Shown in pieces: positions 40,483-50,930 of a DNA stretch of 64,000 nt (its first letter is position 1; each line of letters opens with the position of its first letter). Source of the DNA: Niebla homalea. Its lineage: Eukaryota; Ascomycota; Lecanoromycetes; Lecanorales; Ramalinaceae. The DNA lies in NCBI GenBank assembly GCA_019925105.1, contig JAHGAU010000028.1:62001-126000 (forward strand), read 5' to 3'. The position numbers and the translations under genes were made by a program. The notes below the pieces were generated by a model that did not search any database, was not told where the DNA came from, and worked only from the letters and a program-made list of their open reading frames with translations.

Positions 40483-40651
40483 TGTGGAGTGCTCAGTATA
40501 AAGGGTGTATAACATATAATATGTATAATTATTGAGTAGCTAACTATATAGGTGTTCCAAATATGAAGGTGCGTGGAACAAGCCACGCGGAACAAGGTAA
40601 GCCCGCTCCGTGCCAAGCATGCCAAGGATCAGCTCTGCTGAGATCCTAACA
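40483..40651. repeat. Solo LTR, 169 bp, GC-normal
   Basis: Starts TGTGGAGTGC, ends GATCCTAACA, flanked by GTAAT on both sides (40478-40482, 40652-40656). It contains TATAATATGTATAATTA and TAGCTA words shared with the LTRs at 41766 and 43016, which suggests a common ancestor for the two LTR families. A local stem GGATCAGCTCTGCTGAGATCC lies near its right end. Confidence 0.72.
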
Positions 40652-40656
40652 GTAAT

Positions 40657-41760
40657 TATCTTAATTATTAAAAGTAATAAAGCTACTCCGGCTTTTGTTA
40701 ATTAACGAAGTAAGTTTGTTTGCTTACATCCCGGTTAATTATAGTTATATCCATAACGTAATAAGGTAAATTTAATATAAGGCTTAAAAAAGAAAATAAA
40801 AAAAAAGAATCTTAAAAGAAATAAATAAGAAGTCCGATTAAGGTATTAATATTATAAGCTCAATATCTTAAGCCTTAATACGCTTATTATAATATAAAAT
40901 AAAATAAAATTAATTAGTTAATAAACTATATCTAATATTATAACGGTATAAGTTATTTAAATTTATTATTAGGGTTATAAAGAAATCGTAAATATTAAGG
41001 TTTTTAGTTTTAACCTTTTTAAGCTTTTATTAGCCGTTCATTTAGGCTTAATAATTATATCAAGTAATAGATTTATATAATCGTAAACGCCGTTGTTATT
41101 ATAGTAGTAATTAACTTATATAAATAAATCCCAACCGGTTTACCGGATATAAGTATTATTATTATTTTAACAGGGCATATTTTTTATTTTTATATAAATA
41201 AATAGCGTCTTTATAATTAAATAATTATTTGAATTTATTAACTTTCTCTTTACTAGTAATATATCCGGATTTCTAGAAAAACGTTTTCTCTTATTTACTT
41301 AATTACTTTATCAATATTTTTAAAGGCTTTTGCTTTCAGTTTTCCTCAAACAACGATAGTAAAGTAGAATTAAGATTAATTATATTTAAATTATAGTTGA
41401 AGTTAATATTAACTTATATAATATAATTTCCGAACCTTTTAATCGTCTTTAATATTTTCATCCGCTAAATTTTCTTAAGTCCGTTTTACTTTAAGATAAT
41501 TAAGTAATGTTAAACCTTAATAAACTTTTAATCAATCTAATATTTAACGTAAACATAGGGAAAGTAATATAATTATTAAAATTAATATAATAAAATTTTA
41601 TTTATTTATTTATCTCTTTAAATTAAGTCCGTACATTAAAATCTTTTACTGGATATACTTACGTATTCTTGTATATATATAATTTTTTATTGCCCTTTAA
41701 TTAAACCCGGGAAATAAATTTAATTTTATCTTTTTTCATTCGGATTTAAATTTTTAAAGC
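40657..41760. other. AT-rich relic DNA
   Basis: About 1.1 kb of moderately RIP-changed DNA between a solo LTR and the next miniature element; no gene or repeat recognised. Confidence 0.5.
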
Positions 41761-41765
41761 TTTTC

Positions 41766-41917
41766 TGTTAAGAATAAGTGTGTATAATATGTATAATTAA
41801 TGATCTAGCTAGGTAGGTGGCTATGGATTTAAGTGAGTGCGCGTTAAGAGCCCCGCGGAAGCTACCCGCTATGCTTATGCATACCGTAAACCGTAATAAG
41901 AACTGCGTTCTCTAATA
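41766..41917. repeat. Left LTR of the 41766-43167 element
   Basis: 152 bp. Shares GATTTAAGTGAGTGCGCG and GCTATGCTTATGCATACC-type words with 43016-43167... the two copies differ mainly by transitions. Confidence 0.83.
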
Positions 41918-43015
41918 ATATACCGATAAAATAATAAAAAAGTAACGCCCTCGTTATTTATTATTATTATAAGGATAATATCACTTTTACCATTATTAAT
42001 AATAACTATAATATAGATTAAGCCCTAAGAGTATTAACGAATAAGAAATATAAGGTAATAGTTAAGTATTAAGGCGGTGTAAATTACGTATAATTAAAAT
42101 TAAAAAAAACCGTAAACCGAGAAATTCCGTAGCCACCCGGGATATAATCCTAATTTTTAAGAGTTGCGATTAAGCTAATCGCTTAAAAAACGTATTTCCG
42201 GTGTTTTGCCGTAATCGTATATTTACTTTTTGCTCTTATTAAGGTATTAACTCTTAAGTATAGCGATAAGCCTTATAAGTCTTTCTTAGATATTACTTAC
42301 GTATTATTAAAATGAACTAAATAAATCTCTATATAGTTTAATTAATAGCTGTTTCTTATGATTTACTTATTAAGGTAGGTCTTAAGGTAGCTTTTAAGGT
42401 AAAGGCTTTAAAGTAAATAATAGCTTATCCGCTTATTACGGCGACAGAGTTTAAGGAGAGGGCGACTTTTAAGTAATATCTATATGCTAAGCTGTTTGCT
42501 TCAGCTTTAAGGACAACTTTGGTAAGAATTTATTATAAAGGTCCTTAAGTATTATAGGTAATAATACTTTTGGTATTAATACTTTGGAGTGGGGTTTCGT
42601 AAGCGATTTGAGAGGTACATATCTTATGTAGAGATCATAGATAATAAGGTAGGGTTTTTATAAGAAGCTCGTTACTGAGCTAAGGGATGTAGTTAAGCTA
42701 GATTTCAAATATGGGTATAACGGTAAAAATCCAGATTTAAGAACCGATGTATAGGAGGGTGGTAACGAGCTTGCTAAGTAAGTAGATGAGCAGGTAGATA
42801 ACGGTATAGCTGTTTAACGGCCAACTGAATAAATCAAGCCAAAGATAAGGTAATTATAAAGTATTAAAAATATAACCTGTTTAACTTAGGGAGGTAAGAA
42901 GGGCGCGGCTTTACGTTATCCATATTATAAGGTATTAATAAGGGCCTTAATTCAATAAAATAGTGAGTATATATAACGATGTACTTAAATCTATTACCAG
43001 TTTATTGCTACTATT

Positions 43016-43167
43016 TATTAGGAATAAGTGTATATAATATATATAATTGATAATCTAGCTAGGTAAGTAACTACGGATTTAAGTGAGTGCGCGCCAAGAC
43101 CCCCGCGGAAGCTACCCACTATGCTTATGCATACCGCAAACCGTGATGAGAACTGCGTTCTTTAACA
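43016..43167. repeat. Right LTR of the 41766-43167 element
   Basis: 152 bp; less mutated than the left copy in its right half (CCAAGACCCCCGCGGAAGC). Ends TTTAACA. Confidence 0.83.
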
Positions 43168-43172
43168 TTTTT

Positions 43173-44280
43173 TTATTATGTTTAAATCACGGAAAAACGG
43201 CTTTATAACTTTTCTTTATAGTACTTTTTAAAAAGGGAAGACAGGAGTTCTTAAAAGGAAATGAACTCAAAAAGATTTATATTTTTAACGGTTTATTTTA
43301 TTAAGATTTAGTTTATTAAGATTTTTCTTTTAAAACTTAAGACTAAAAAGTAATAGTTCTTTAATTTTTCTTTATAACGTTTTTTAAATAGAATAATAAG
43401 ATAGATGTTAAGGGTAATTAACTTAAGGGGAATTGGGCTTAATTATTATAATTAAGCTATAAAAGGAAATAATAAAGGGGGTTATTATTATTAATATTAT
43501 TCTTAATGAATGTTTATCGTTATTTTTAAAGCCTACTTAAAGTAATTTACGTATTTAATAATAAACTTTATTTTACTTAACGCTTTTTTTAATTTATTAA
43601 TAGTTTTTCTTTAAATTATTTAAGATTATCTGGCTCTCTTTTAAATGGTTGTATAGGGTTTACTTATATTTTTTATCTGAATTATTTAAACTCGGGAACT
43701 GCTTTTAAGCCGGGGGTAATTATTAAGGTTTTCAAAAGTAGGGGGTTAAAAGTAGGGGGTAATAGCGTCCCGCTATTAAGGCACTTATAGCCCATATAAA
43801 TGGACTCGACTGGTTGTTTCGTATTTAAGAGTAAAAGGAGTACCGAGAATTACCTTCTTCGGTATAGGTAAGTTCAGTTTAAAGGCCTTCCCCGAACGAT
43901 TTAAAGGGGTTCTTCGGGGTTATCCTTTAACTCCTTATAATTCCGGCATTCTAACTCGCTTATATTAATGTTAAAACGCCTTATTCTCACCTGGTTTAAG
44001 GGAGGGAAGGATAAAGAGACGTTATTTAAGTTCGTCTTCCCTATTAAGGGCTTAAGGGGGGCCTTTAAAGGTGGCGGCGGTAATATATTTTTATAGCGAG
44101 AAAACGGTTTATACTTTATAAACCTATATAATATCTATAATATTTTTAATAAAAAGATTTATATTTATATAAACTGTATAATTAATTATAAATAAATGAA
44201 ATCGCAATAAATAGCTGCCGACGGGGGTAAATATAATTCTTATTAAAAAGTAGGTAAATAATCCGCTTACTAGCGCCGGG
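43173..44280. other. Transition zone from relic DNA to the gene island
   Basis: Base composition rises gradually towards the right. No gene seen. A 13-bp direct repeat (AAAGTAGGGGGTT/AAAAGTAGGGGGTAA) lies at about 43734-43762. Words such as CCTTCCCCGAACGATTTAAAGG near 43890 show weaker RIP. This may be an old repeat edge or RIP leaking from the neighbouring element. Confidence 0.5.
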
Positions 44281-45055
44281 AGACATATCTTTTGGATTCT
44301 GCGATATACATCCGAGCTCTTTGCGGGTACATCCCCCCGTCCTTCCTCTTCAACACTCTTAAGGTATCATCGTTACCTTTGTCATCAATACTTTGAGCTC
44401 TTTACTACCTCCCTCCCACCCTCATTATCACCCTCATCACCACCCTCATCACCCTTACAGCCCTCGTAGATCGATAGGTGAGGGTGGAGAGGGCAGTGAG
44501 GGTGGTGAGGGTAGTCCAGCTCCACTCGGTACGGGGCAACGCAGCTCTGTAAAGCAGCACTACGACCTTTGCAAAGGGTGAGCGTCCATACATAAAGGGT
44601 TGTACCATTCATGAATTAAACATGTAAAGGATGCGACTTTACAAATGGTGTATTGAGAATTTGCGCCTCCGATGTCCCAAAATTCTTTTGATGTTTAATG
44701 CTTGACATTCGAGTTGTGAGGTCAACGTTTCGTTGCAGTTTGGCGGGTGACACGGCCATGTTCATAGCAGCGATTATGCACAAGGCCGTGCAAGGTCTCG
44801 ATCGGGACATGATTTTGTCGCTAGGGGAGTAGGGGTGCCGATCTATGGGACTAAGGTAAGCAACCCCGCTTGCAGCAGAGACTCCGGCGAGTATTTCCCC
44901 AGCTCCAACTGTTATCATATCTTTTGATTGAACTGTAGTCTCATTGAGACTTTTGTCAGCTCATTCAAGGTATTAGGATCCATTTGGATCATATCACTAT
45001 CGAATTCCATGTGCAGTCTGTTCTAATCATCGGTTTGAGTGAGTTCTACATCAGG
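44281..45055. other. Upstream region of the phosphatase gene, with an imperfect CCCTCA-type palindrome
   Basis: Non-coding GC-normal DNA. Pyrimidine-rich repeats (CACCCTCAT-type) at 44405-44453 are followed by their near-complement (GGTGAGGGTGGAGAGGG and similar) at 44477-44512, forming a large imperfect inverted repeat with a loop of about 23 bp. Several short overlapping frames across it, and a 100-codon minus frame at 44616-44918, show no family likeness and are not called. The 5' untranslated region and promoter of the gene at 45056 must lie here; no clear TATA box was seen. Confidence 0.6.
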
Positions 45056-45820
45056 ATGTCTGACCAGAACGCAGGGGCACCTCGAGTGTTCATAGCCCGT
45101 CATGGTGAAACTGAATGGACTATAAACGGCCGCTGTACTGGCAAATCCGAGATTCCTTTGACTGTACATGGCAGAAAACAGGTGCAAGGGACCCAAGATG
45201 TGTTGGTTGGTACGGGCAAGCTGATGGACCCTGCCAAATTTGCGCATATTTTCGTCAGTCCACGCCAGCGGGCACAAAGTACATTGGAATTATTGATAGG
45301 CCCCGAGAAAGAGCGACTGCAACAGGCTGGCAAGGTCACTACTACGGGGGATATTGCTGAATGGGATTACGGAGACTATGAGGGGTTGCATCCGAATGAT
45401 ATTCGAGCTTGTAGGAAAGAGAAGGGCCTTGACAAAGACAAATCGTGGGACATCTGGGTGGACGGTTGTGAAGGCGGAGAGTCAGCGGAGGAAGTCAAAA
45501 CACGTCTTGATCGTCTCATTAAGGAGATCAATAGCGTACAAGAACCATTTCTAAAAGGCGGCGGTGCTGGAGATGTCTTGCTGGTTTGCTTAATCCCCTT
45601 TCCTATCCCCTTTCCGGGGTTTTCTCAATTTCATACTGATTTGGACCATTAGGTAGCTCATGGTCACATATTACGAGCATTCACAAAGAGATGGCTCAAA
45701 TATCCGATGGACTTCCCCTTTACTATGATGATGGAGCCTGGTGCCATTGGCATTATGAGCTATGCGCATCACAACATCACTGAACCGGCAATCTTGATTG
45801 GAATGGGGTTCCCGCTATAG
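45056..45820 (+). CDS. SHB17: Histidine-phosphatase (phosphoglycerate-mutase-like) protein of the sedoheptulose-1,7-bisphosphatase SHB17 type
   Basis: Two exons, 45056-45583 and 45653-45820, giving 231 residues. The first in-frame ATG is used (A at -3); upstream the frame opens only with TTG. Visible motifs: RHGETEW at 15-21 with the phospho-accepting His16, CTGKSEIPLT at 27-36, SPRQRAQST at 68-76 with the phosphate-binding arginines, EWDYGDYEG at 102-110 with the likely general acid Glu102, GLDKDKSWDIWVDGCEGGES at 124-143, and AHGH with the second catalytic His179 restored only by splicing. The C-terminus GAIGIMSYAHHNITEPA matches the end of yeast Shb17 as I remember it; so does the YGDYEG to DGCEGGE block. 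Yeast Shb17 is about 40 residues longer, with an insert between AHGH and this C-terminal block. Shb17 dephosphorylates sedoheptulose 1,7-bisphosphate in riboneogenesis, in the cytosol. Substrate here is inferred by similarity; another sugar phosphate is possible. It converges on, and overlaps by 6 bp, the kinase gene. Confidence 0.88.
45584..45652 (+). other. Intron of the phosphatase gene (69 bp, phase 0)
   Basis: Donor GTTTGC, branch-like ATACTGAT, acceptor CCATTAG. Splicing joins ...AGDVLL to VAHGHILRAF, rebuilding the catalytic His loop of the family. Unspliced, the frame would stop at TAG 45650-45652. The donor is not the usual GTRNGT, so alternative retention is possible. Confidence 0.87.
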
Positions 45821-46962
45821 CTGTGGGGGAACAGTCGCGTATGGGGTATTTCGGACAACGATCTCCTCACCCTTATCTCTCGCCCATGCTTCGTAGCCTC
45901 CGGGGAACTTATTGATAAGAGTTTTCATAGTCTCTTTGGCCATGTTGCGATAGCGAAGGTTTCCCGAAAATAATGCCGAGCTTTTCAAGTCCCATCGGAG
46001 GTAATAGAGCAGGTTGCGATCGTCTTGATCTTCCTCCGGCATAGAGATTGGGAAATAGTTGAAATATGCCTTCATATACTGACGTCCGATCAAGTGGCGT
46101 ATTGGCCGCCATGCCGCCATCTCCATCTCATTGTGGGCATAAAGACAAGCACCATCGTAGACAACAGGCATATTCGTATCAATATTCGTGGATGCATTGC
46201 CAGCCCAAACGTCTCCATGGATTAGACGAGGCAAAATAGACCGACCACCAGTCTCCAATGGACGCAGCAGCCGCGGTATAACCACCTCCAGCACACCATG
46301 GCAGAGTCGTTCCATTTCCTCGTCAGAGCCTTGTGATTTTTCCTCTGCAAGCATGAACCATTTGAGAGAGTGGTAGAACGCTTCCTCCCATGTCTCGTGC
46401 CATTTTGTGTATTGAGGGATTGTTCCTTTATAAGTAGGTACTTCAAAGCCGTACATACCGTTGGGTGAAATTCCTTTAGTGTGAAGCTCCGCGAGCGTCT
46501 TTGTGAAAGCTTGGATTTCAGGAACATCGTCTGTCATGTTGACAAGCTCACAAAGGAAGAAATGGATATCTGAATTTGATTTGTACGTTCCACACCCGAT
46601 GGGAGTAGGCACGAATTTAGGCAATGTCTTCCACATTGCCAACATGGAATGGAATTCTCCGGAGACCATGCCCCATCCATTTTCACCTTGGGATACCTTG
46701 AGAAAATAGGAAGGCGCAGACCCATCCACAGGTTTTGTTGCGATCTCTGCAGTCCTGGTCCAGTAGCTAGCTCCGTGGGGATAAATACCTTCTATAGTAA
46801 TACATGGTGGTAACTCTGTCCTTCATTAAAAATTGTTAATGCCAAAATGGGCAGTCAAAGTTTACTTTCTTTGACATTGTCGTCAATGAAATGTATCCAC
46901 TCTTCGGCTACATCAATAGGCTTCCCCCATTCTGCCGGTGTCATCACATAAGTGACCTCCAT
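45815..46962 (-). CDS. Fructosamine/ketosamine-3-kinase family protein (protein-ribulosamine 3-kinase type)
   Basis: Two exons on the minus strand, 46962-46866 and 46815-45815, giving 365 residues (start MEVTYVMTPAEWGK). Family features in order: HGASYWTRTAEI at 46-57, SYFLKVSQG at 68-76 with the likely ATP-binding Lys72, MVSGEF with Glu86, LHTKG at 143-147, GFEVPTYKGTIPQ at about 155-167, the catalytic loop HGDVWAGN at 232-239 with base Asp234, and YDGACLYAHNEMEMA from 252 with the metal-binding Asp253. These match the fructosamine-kinase fold (PF03881). Such enzymes phosphorylate fructosamines or ribulosamines on glycated proteins or small amines at C3, which makes the sugar fall off. The usual DPA/DPS of the metal loop is DGA here, a variant. 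Length is somewhat above human FN3K (309). The start is chosen because exon 1 splices in frame onto the N-lobe; the exon-2 frame alone has no ATG before about residue 81. Real substrate unknown. Confidence 0.85.
46816..46865 (-). other. Intron of the kinase gene (50 bp, phase 1)
   Basis: On the minus strand: donor GTAAAC, branch-like CATTAACAA, acceptor GGACAG. Splicing gives ...DNVKE-K-LPPCITIEGIYPHGASYW. Without it, the frame of exon 2 meets a TGA a few codons upstream of the join. This is a minimal-size fungal intron. Confidence 0.82.
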
Positions 46963-47504
46963 AAGTGAGGACAAGTGAGGTGTAAGAAGACTATGCGAAA
47001 GGTCAGAGTAAGTAATGGAAAGGCAGGAGAAGCATTAAGTAAACTACCCCACTCTTTGTCGGGAGCTCTTTTTCATTTCCTCGTAGTAGCCTTTCCACCC
47101 AATAGGTGCATGGTTCCGCCGATGCATTCCTCGTTGGCTTATGCACCTTAACCCCCACTTATTCGCTCACGCCTATCTGCCAGCGCGCAATGGGATCTGT
47201 GTTGCATGTCAGCGAGGGTTCAGGGTGTCCCATGGGCTACCGCAGTATCCCACTGGAGACTGCGCTCAGCCGAGGTCCCATTTGGCTGAGGGTACCAACG
47301 CTTATCAAGCGCAGTCTCCCATGTTATACCGCAGTCTCCAATGGTAAAAAATTGACACGGTGCAGTGATTACTGTAGGCCTAGCTCCATAAAAATATATA
47401 GCCGGAACGCTGAAGAAAATTGATGTGAAGGCCAAAAAATCAAGTCGGCCAGGGCTATGAATAAGAACAGGGGCCAAAAAAAGGCTTTTAGAAGGAATGA
47501 TTTA
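46963..47504. promoter_or_regulatory. Upstream region of the kinase gene
   Basis: About 540 bp of GC-normal non-coding DNA that must hold the kinase promoter. It contains repeated GCAGTCTCC/GGAGACTGC words between about 47240 and 47345, including inverted pairs (GCAGTATCCCACTGGAGACTGC, and TCAGCC...GGCTGA around TTTCCC-like spacer), that could form hairpins or bind a dimeric factor. No gene is called: the 68-105-codon frames here lack any recognisable domain. It ends at the TIR element. Confidence 0.5.
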
Positions 47505-47597
47505 GCATGTTTAAGAAGCTTGTAAATGCTTGGCAAAAAAAAAAAACGTACCTCTCCCGGACTTTTATTAGCTATTACTATATAAATATATTGAAGC
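47505..47597. repeat. Left terminal inverted repeat
   Basis: 93 bp; the outer 60 bp retain normal composition (GCTTGGC, CTCTCCCGG), the inner part grades into RIP-mutated sequence. Confidence 0.82.
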
Positions 47598-50500
47598 TTT
47601 ACGTAACGTTTATTTTAAGTTAATATTACCTTTTAAAGCTTTTAAATTATATAATTTTGAAATTCTTAATATTTTTAATTAAAACGTTTATTATACTTAC
47701 TTAATATTAAATATAATCCGGACGGTTTTATCCTTTATCCTTTTTATTGTTATCCCTTTATAATAATTAGCCTGCCGGTAATATTATTATCCTAAAACGT
47801 TTTTATCGCCGTTATATTAGCCTTAAAAGTAATTTTAACGCTGGAACGTTAATTTTTAAGGGTCTTTATCTTAAAGTTTTTAACGGAAAATCCGTTTTAA
47901 AGATAAAATTAATAATTATACGGTATATAAATGTAAGTTAATAGTAATACGTTGTTAAAAAATAAGGATATAAGGCTTAAGATACCGGGGAGAAAGGGAA
48001 TTTAAATAATAAAATACTTCTTCCAGCTTTTAAATTATTATTATTATTTATTTATCCGTAAGACTTAAAGGCCCGATTTAATTTATTAAAGGGCCGGTAT
48101 AAATAAAGCTTTACGTCGGAATAAGTATTTACTTATAAAATAATTTATTCCGGACGGATTAAATGAAAAAATAAACTATAATATATAATAATAAAATAAA
48201 GAAGATTGGGTCCGTTTATAAACTATTAAAATTAATTATTTCTTTTATATATTAATTATTATAAAAATAAAGAAAAAAAGTACATAATCTATAAATTTAA
48301 AAAAGAATGTTAACTTAATTAATAATAAACCGTAATATAAGCCGTCGTTTTTTAATATAAATATATTAAATAAAATTATCTCCGATATTATTATTATAAA
48401 GTATTTTTATCCGTAATTTTAAAATATTTACGTTATTATTAAAAGCTATAAAACCGATATAAATAATAAAAAGGTTATAATAAAGGATTTTATACGTAAG
48501 AAGCTTTTCAATAATATAAAGTTAATCTTAAATAAATTATAATAAAATAGTCCGGGTTATAAGTTAATAATATATATTAATATTAATATTCTTCCGGAAA
48601 TAAGTAAATCTACTTAATTTATAATCATTTTATTAATATTATTAAGGCTTTTTACTTTACTTTAAAGACGGATAAGGACCGTTTAATAAAAGGAATAAGT
48701 AATTATAACTTAAAATATTAATAAAGTTACCGGTAACTTTATTAAAAGGCTAAATAATCATTAGAAATACTATAATAATACTTACCGGAACCATAGTAAT
48801 AACTATTATATTCCTATAAATAACCCTTTTAAAAATAAATACTTCTTTATTACCTAAATAATATTCAATTTATAAATAAATAACGTCCGTAATAATAATA
48901 TTAATAATATTATCAACTTAATATTATTTAATAATATTATAAGGCTTATAATAGAACGTAACTTTATTAATATTATTTTAAAGTACTTTTTAATTAAGGA
49001 ATAATAAGAAATTAAATAAGAAAACCAAAAAGTTAAAAAGTTTATTTAAAAAGAAAAACGTAAATAAACTCATTTATAATAAAAAGAATAATAAGATAAA
49101 CTTATAAATAATTATATAAAAGCTTAATTAATATAAATAGATATAAATAATATATAATATACTTAACGGTTAATATAATAAACTTAACCGTCTATAATAT
49201 TTTTAAAGTTTATATTATTACCGTTTCTTTAACCTTAAAATCCATTTATTACTTAATTTATTATTTAAACGGCTTTTATTCGATCCCGATCTTTAAATAA
49301 ATTTTTAATAATTATTATCTAGATTTTTATAATTAAGCTTGGAAGATTTAACCCTTTAATTAAACGATTTAAAAAGGAGCTTATATAAAAGCTTTTTAAT
49401 AATAAAAAAGTAATAATATTTAAAAGCTAAAAAGACGATAAACTTATTTAAATATAAAATAAAAGTATAATATATATTTCTAGAACTTTAATAAGCTTAA
49501 AGGTATATTTAATTATTAATTAAATATTTATAAATTCGGCTTATAAATAAATATACCGGATAAGCTAATAAAACGCTCTTATAATAATATATTTAAATTT
49601 AAACCTTATTAAAGAAACGTTTATAAGCTTTAAATACGGGTGGCCAATATAAGGTATCGTAAACGAAATTAAAAAGCTTAAGATAAGATTATAAATAAAT
49701 TTTAAAATTAAAAATATAAAGTATAAAGTATAGAGTAAAAAGTAAAAGTATATATTTATTATAATATATTTTCCTTATTAAGCTTAAATATTTTATCTTT
49801 AAATTACTATAATTTATATAGTAAAGCCTTATAATTACCTTTAAACCGGTAGCTTATAGTATTATAACGGAAATATTAAATAATAAAACGATTATATTCA
49901 TTATTTTTTACCGTAAACTTAAGGAAGCCACTAAAATCTTACTTAAAGTATAACCGTAACTTTTAAAAATAACGTTTTATTTAAGCCTTTAATATATTAA
50001 AAGTAAGCTTAATCGGGTTATAATTAAATAAATATGGTAATAGATATTTAATAATATAGTTTTTAACTTTAATAACCTTTTTAATTTAAAAGGAAATATA
50101 AATATTAACGTTATTTATATAAATAATATTATTTACGGCGGGGTAAATATTATATTAAAGTAAAAACTTATTTATAAGTTATTAATAAAGCTTATTATTA
50201 TTATAATAACCTTTTTTAATAAATATATATAATAAGTATCCGTTAATCATATATACCAATAGAATTAATTACGTTTCCCCTCGGTTAATATTTACATAAT
50301 AACAGACGGGCTTATTAATAAACCTATATATTATTAATTATTAATAACTTTAAGCTTTAAAGAATAACTTATTAATAAAAATAAATTAATAAGTAAAATA
50401 ATTACTTATATCTGCTTATTATATAATCCGTAAGAACTTACTTTAAAGCTTAATACGTTAACCCTTTTTCCGACTTAACCCTTATTTTTTTAATATTATT

Positions 50501-50930
50501 AAAAGTTTTAATTATAATAACTTTATATTTTATTCTTTTTTTAATTATTAATAAAGCTTAAATTAATAAGTAAAAGGATAACGTTATTAATATTTAAGTA
50601 ATATTATTAAGGTAATAAAATAGAACTTCAGCCGTAAATTTTTAAGAAATTATTTAAGTAATTTTATTTATTTATATTTCTATATACGTTTTTCTTATCT
50701 ATAGGCCGTAACTTAATAAATATACGTCTTATTAATAATAACGATTAACTTTTAATAGTTATGAAGTAGGAAACGAATATTATACTTAATAGAAAAGTCA
50801 ATCTTATAATATACTATAATTATAGCTATTTAGAAAATTATTAATATATAGCCGTTAAATTAAAAACACCATAAATCTACTTATTAATACGATAATTAAG
50901 TAACGCGTATAATAGTAAACATTGCACAAT

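Larger units (their letters stand above)
41766..43167. mobile_element. Miniature LTR retrotransposon (TRIM-like), partly RIP-mutated
   Basis: 1,402 bp bounded by two direct repeats of exactly 152 bp (41766-41917, 43016-43167). The LTR starts TGTTAAGAATAAG (right copy TATTAGGAATAAG) and ends TTTAACA (left copy TCTAATA). The flanks are TTTTC (41761-41765) and TTTTT (43168-43172), a 5-bp duplication with one C-to-T change. The 1,098-bp interior is only lightly mutated around 42360-42830. There the plus strand reads like a broken coding sequence, for example YLYAKLFASALRTTLVRIYYKGP and VTELRDVVKLDFKYGYNGKN, interrupted by TAA/TAG codons of RIP type. Whether this is a gag remnant or a captured host fragment is open. 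Confidence 0.78.

Noticed and set aside
44385..44918. Several short frames on both strands, including 100 codons at 44616-44918
   Set aside because: They overlap simple CCCTCA repeats or the probable promoter, contradict each other in strand and show no domain.
44984..45055. N-terminal extension of the phosphatase (24 extra residues)
   Set aside because: The extended frame opens with TTG, not ATG. The first ATG at 45056 has a good context and begins a few residues before the RHGE motif, as in the family.
46729..46731. Start of the kinase at the beginning of the long minus frame
   Set aside because: That position is a GTG codon. The N-lobe motif (HGASYWTRTAEI) lies upstream in frame and a small intron connects it to an ATG exon at 46962.
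47106..47477. Overlapping 68-105-codon frames upstream of the kinase
   Set aside because: Composition follows local repeats, no family likeness, and the region is the likely promoter.
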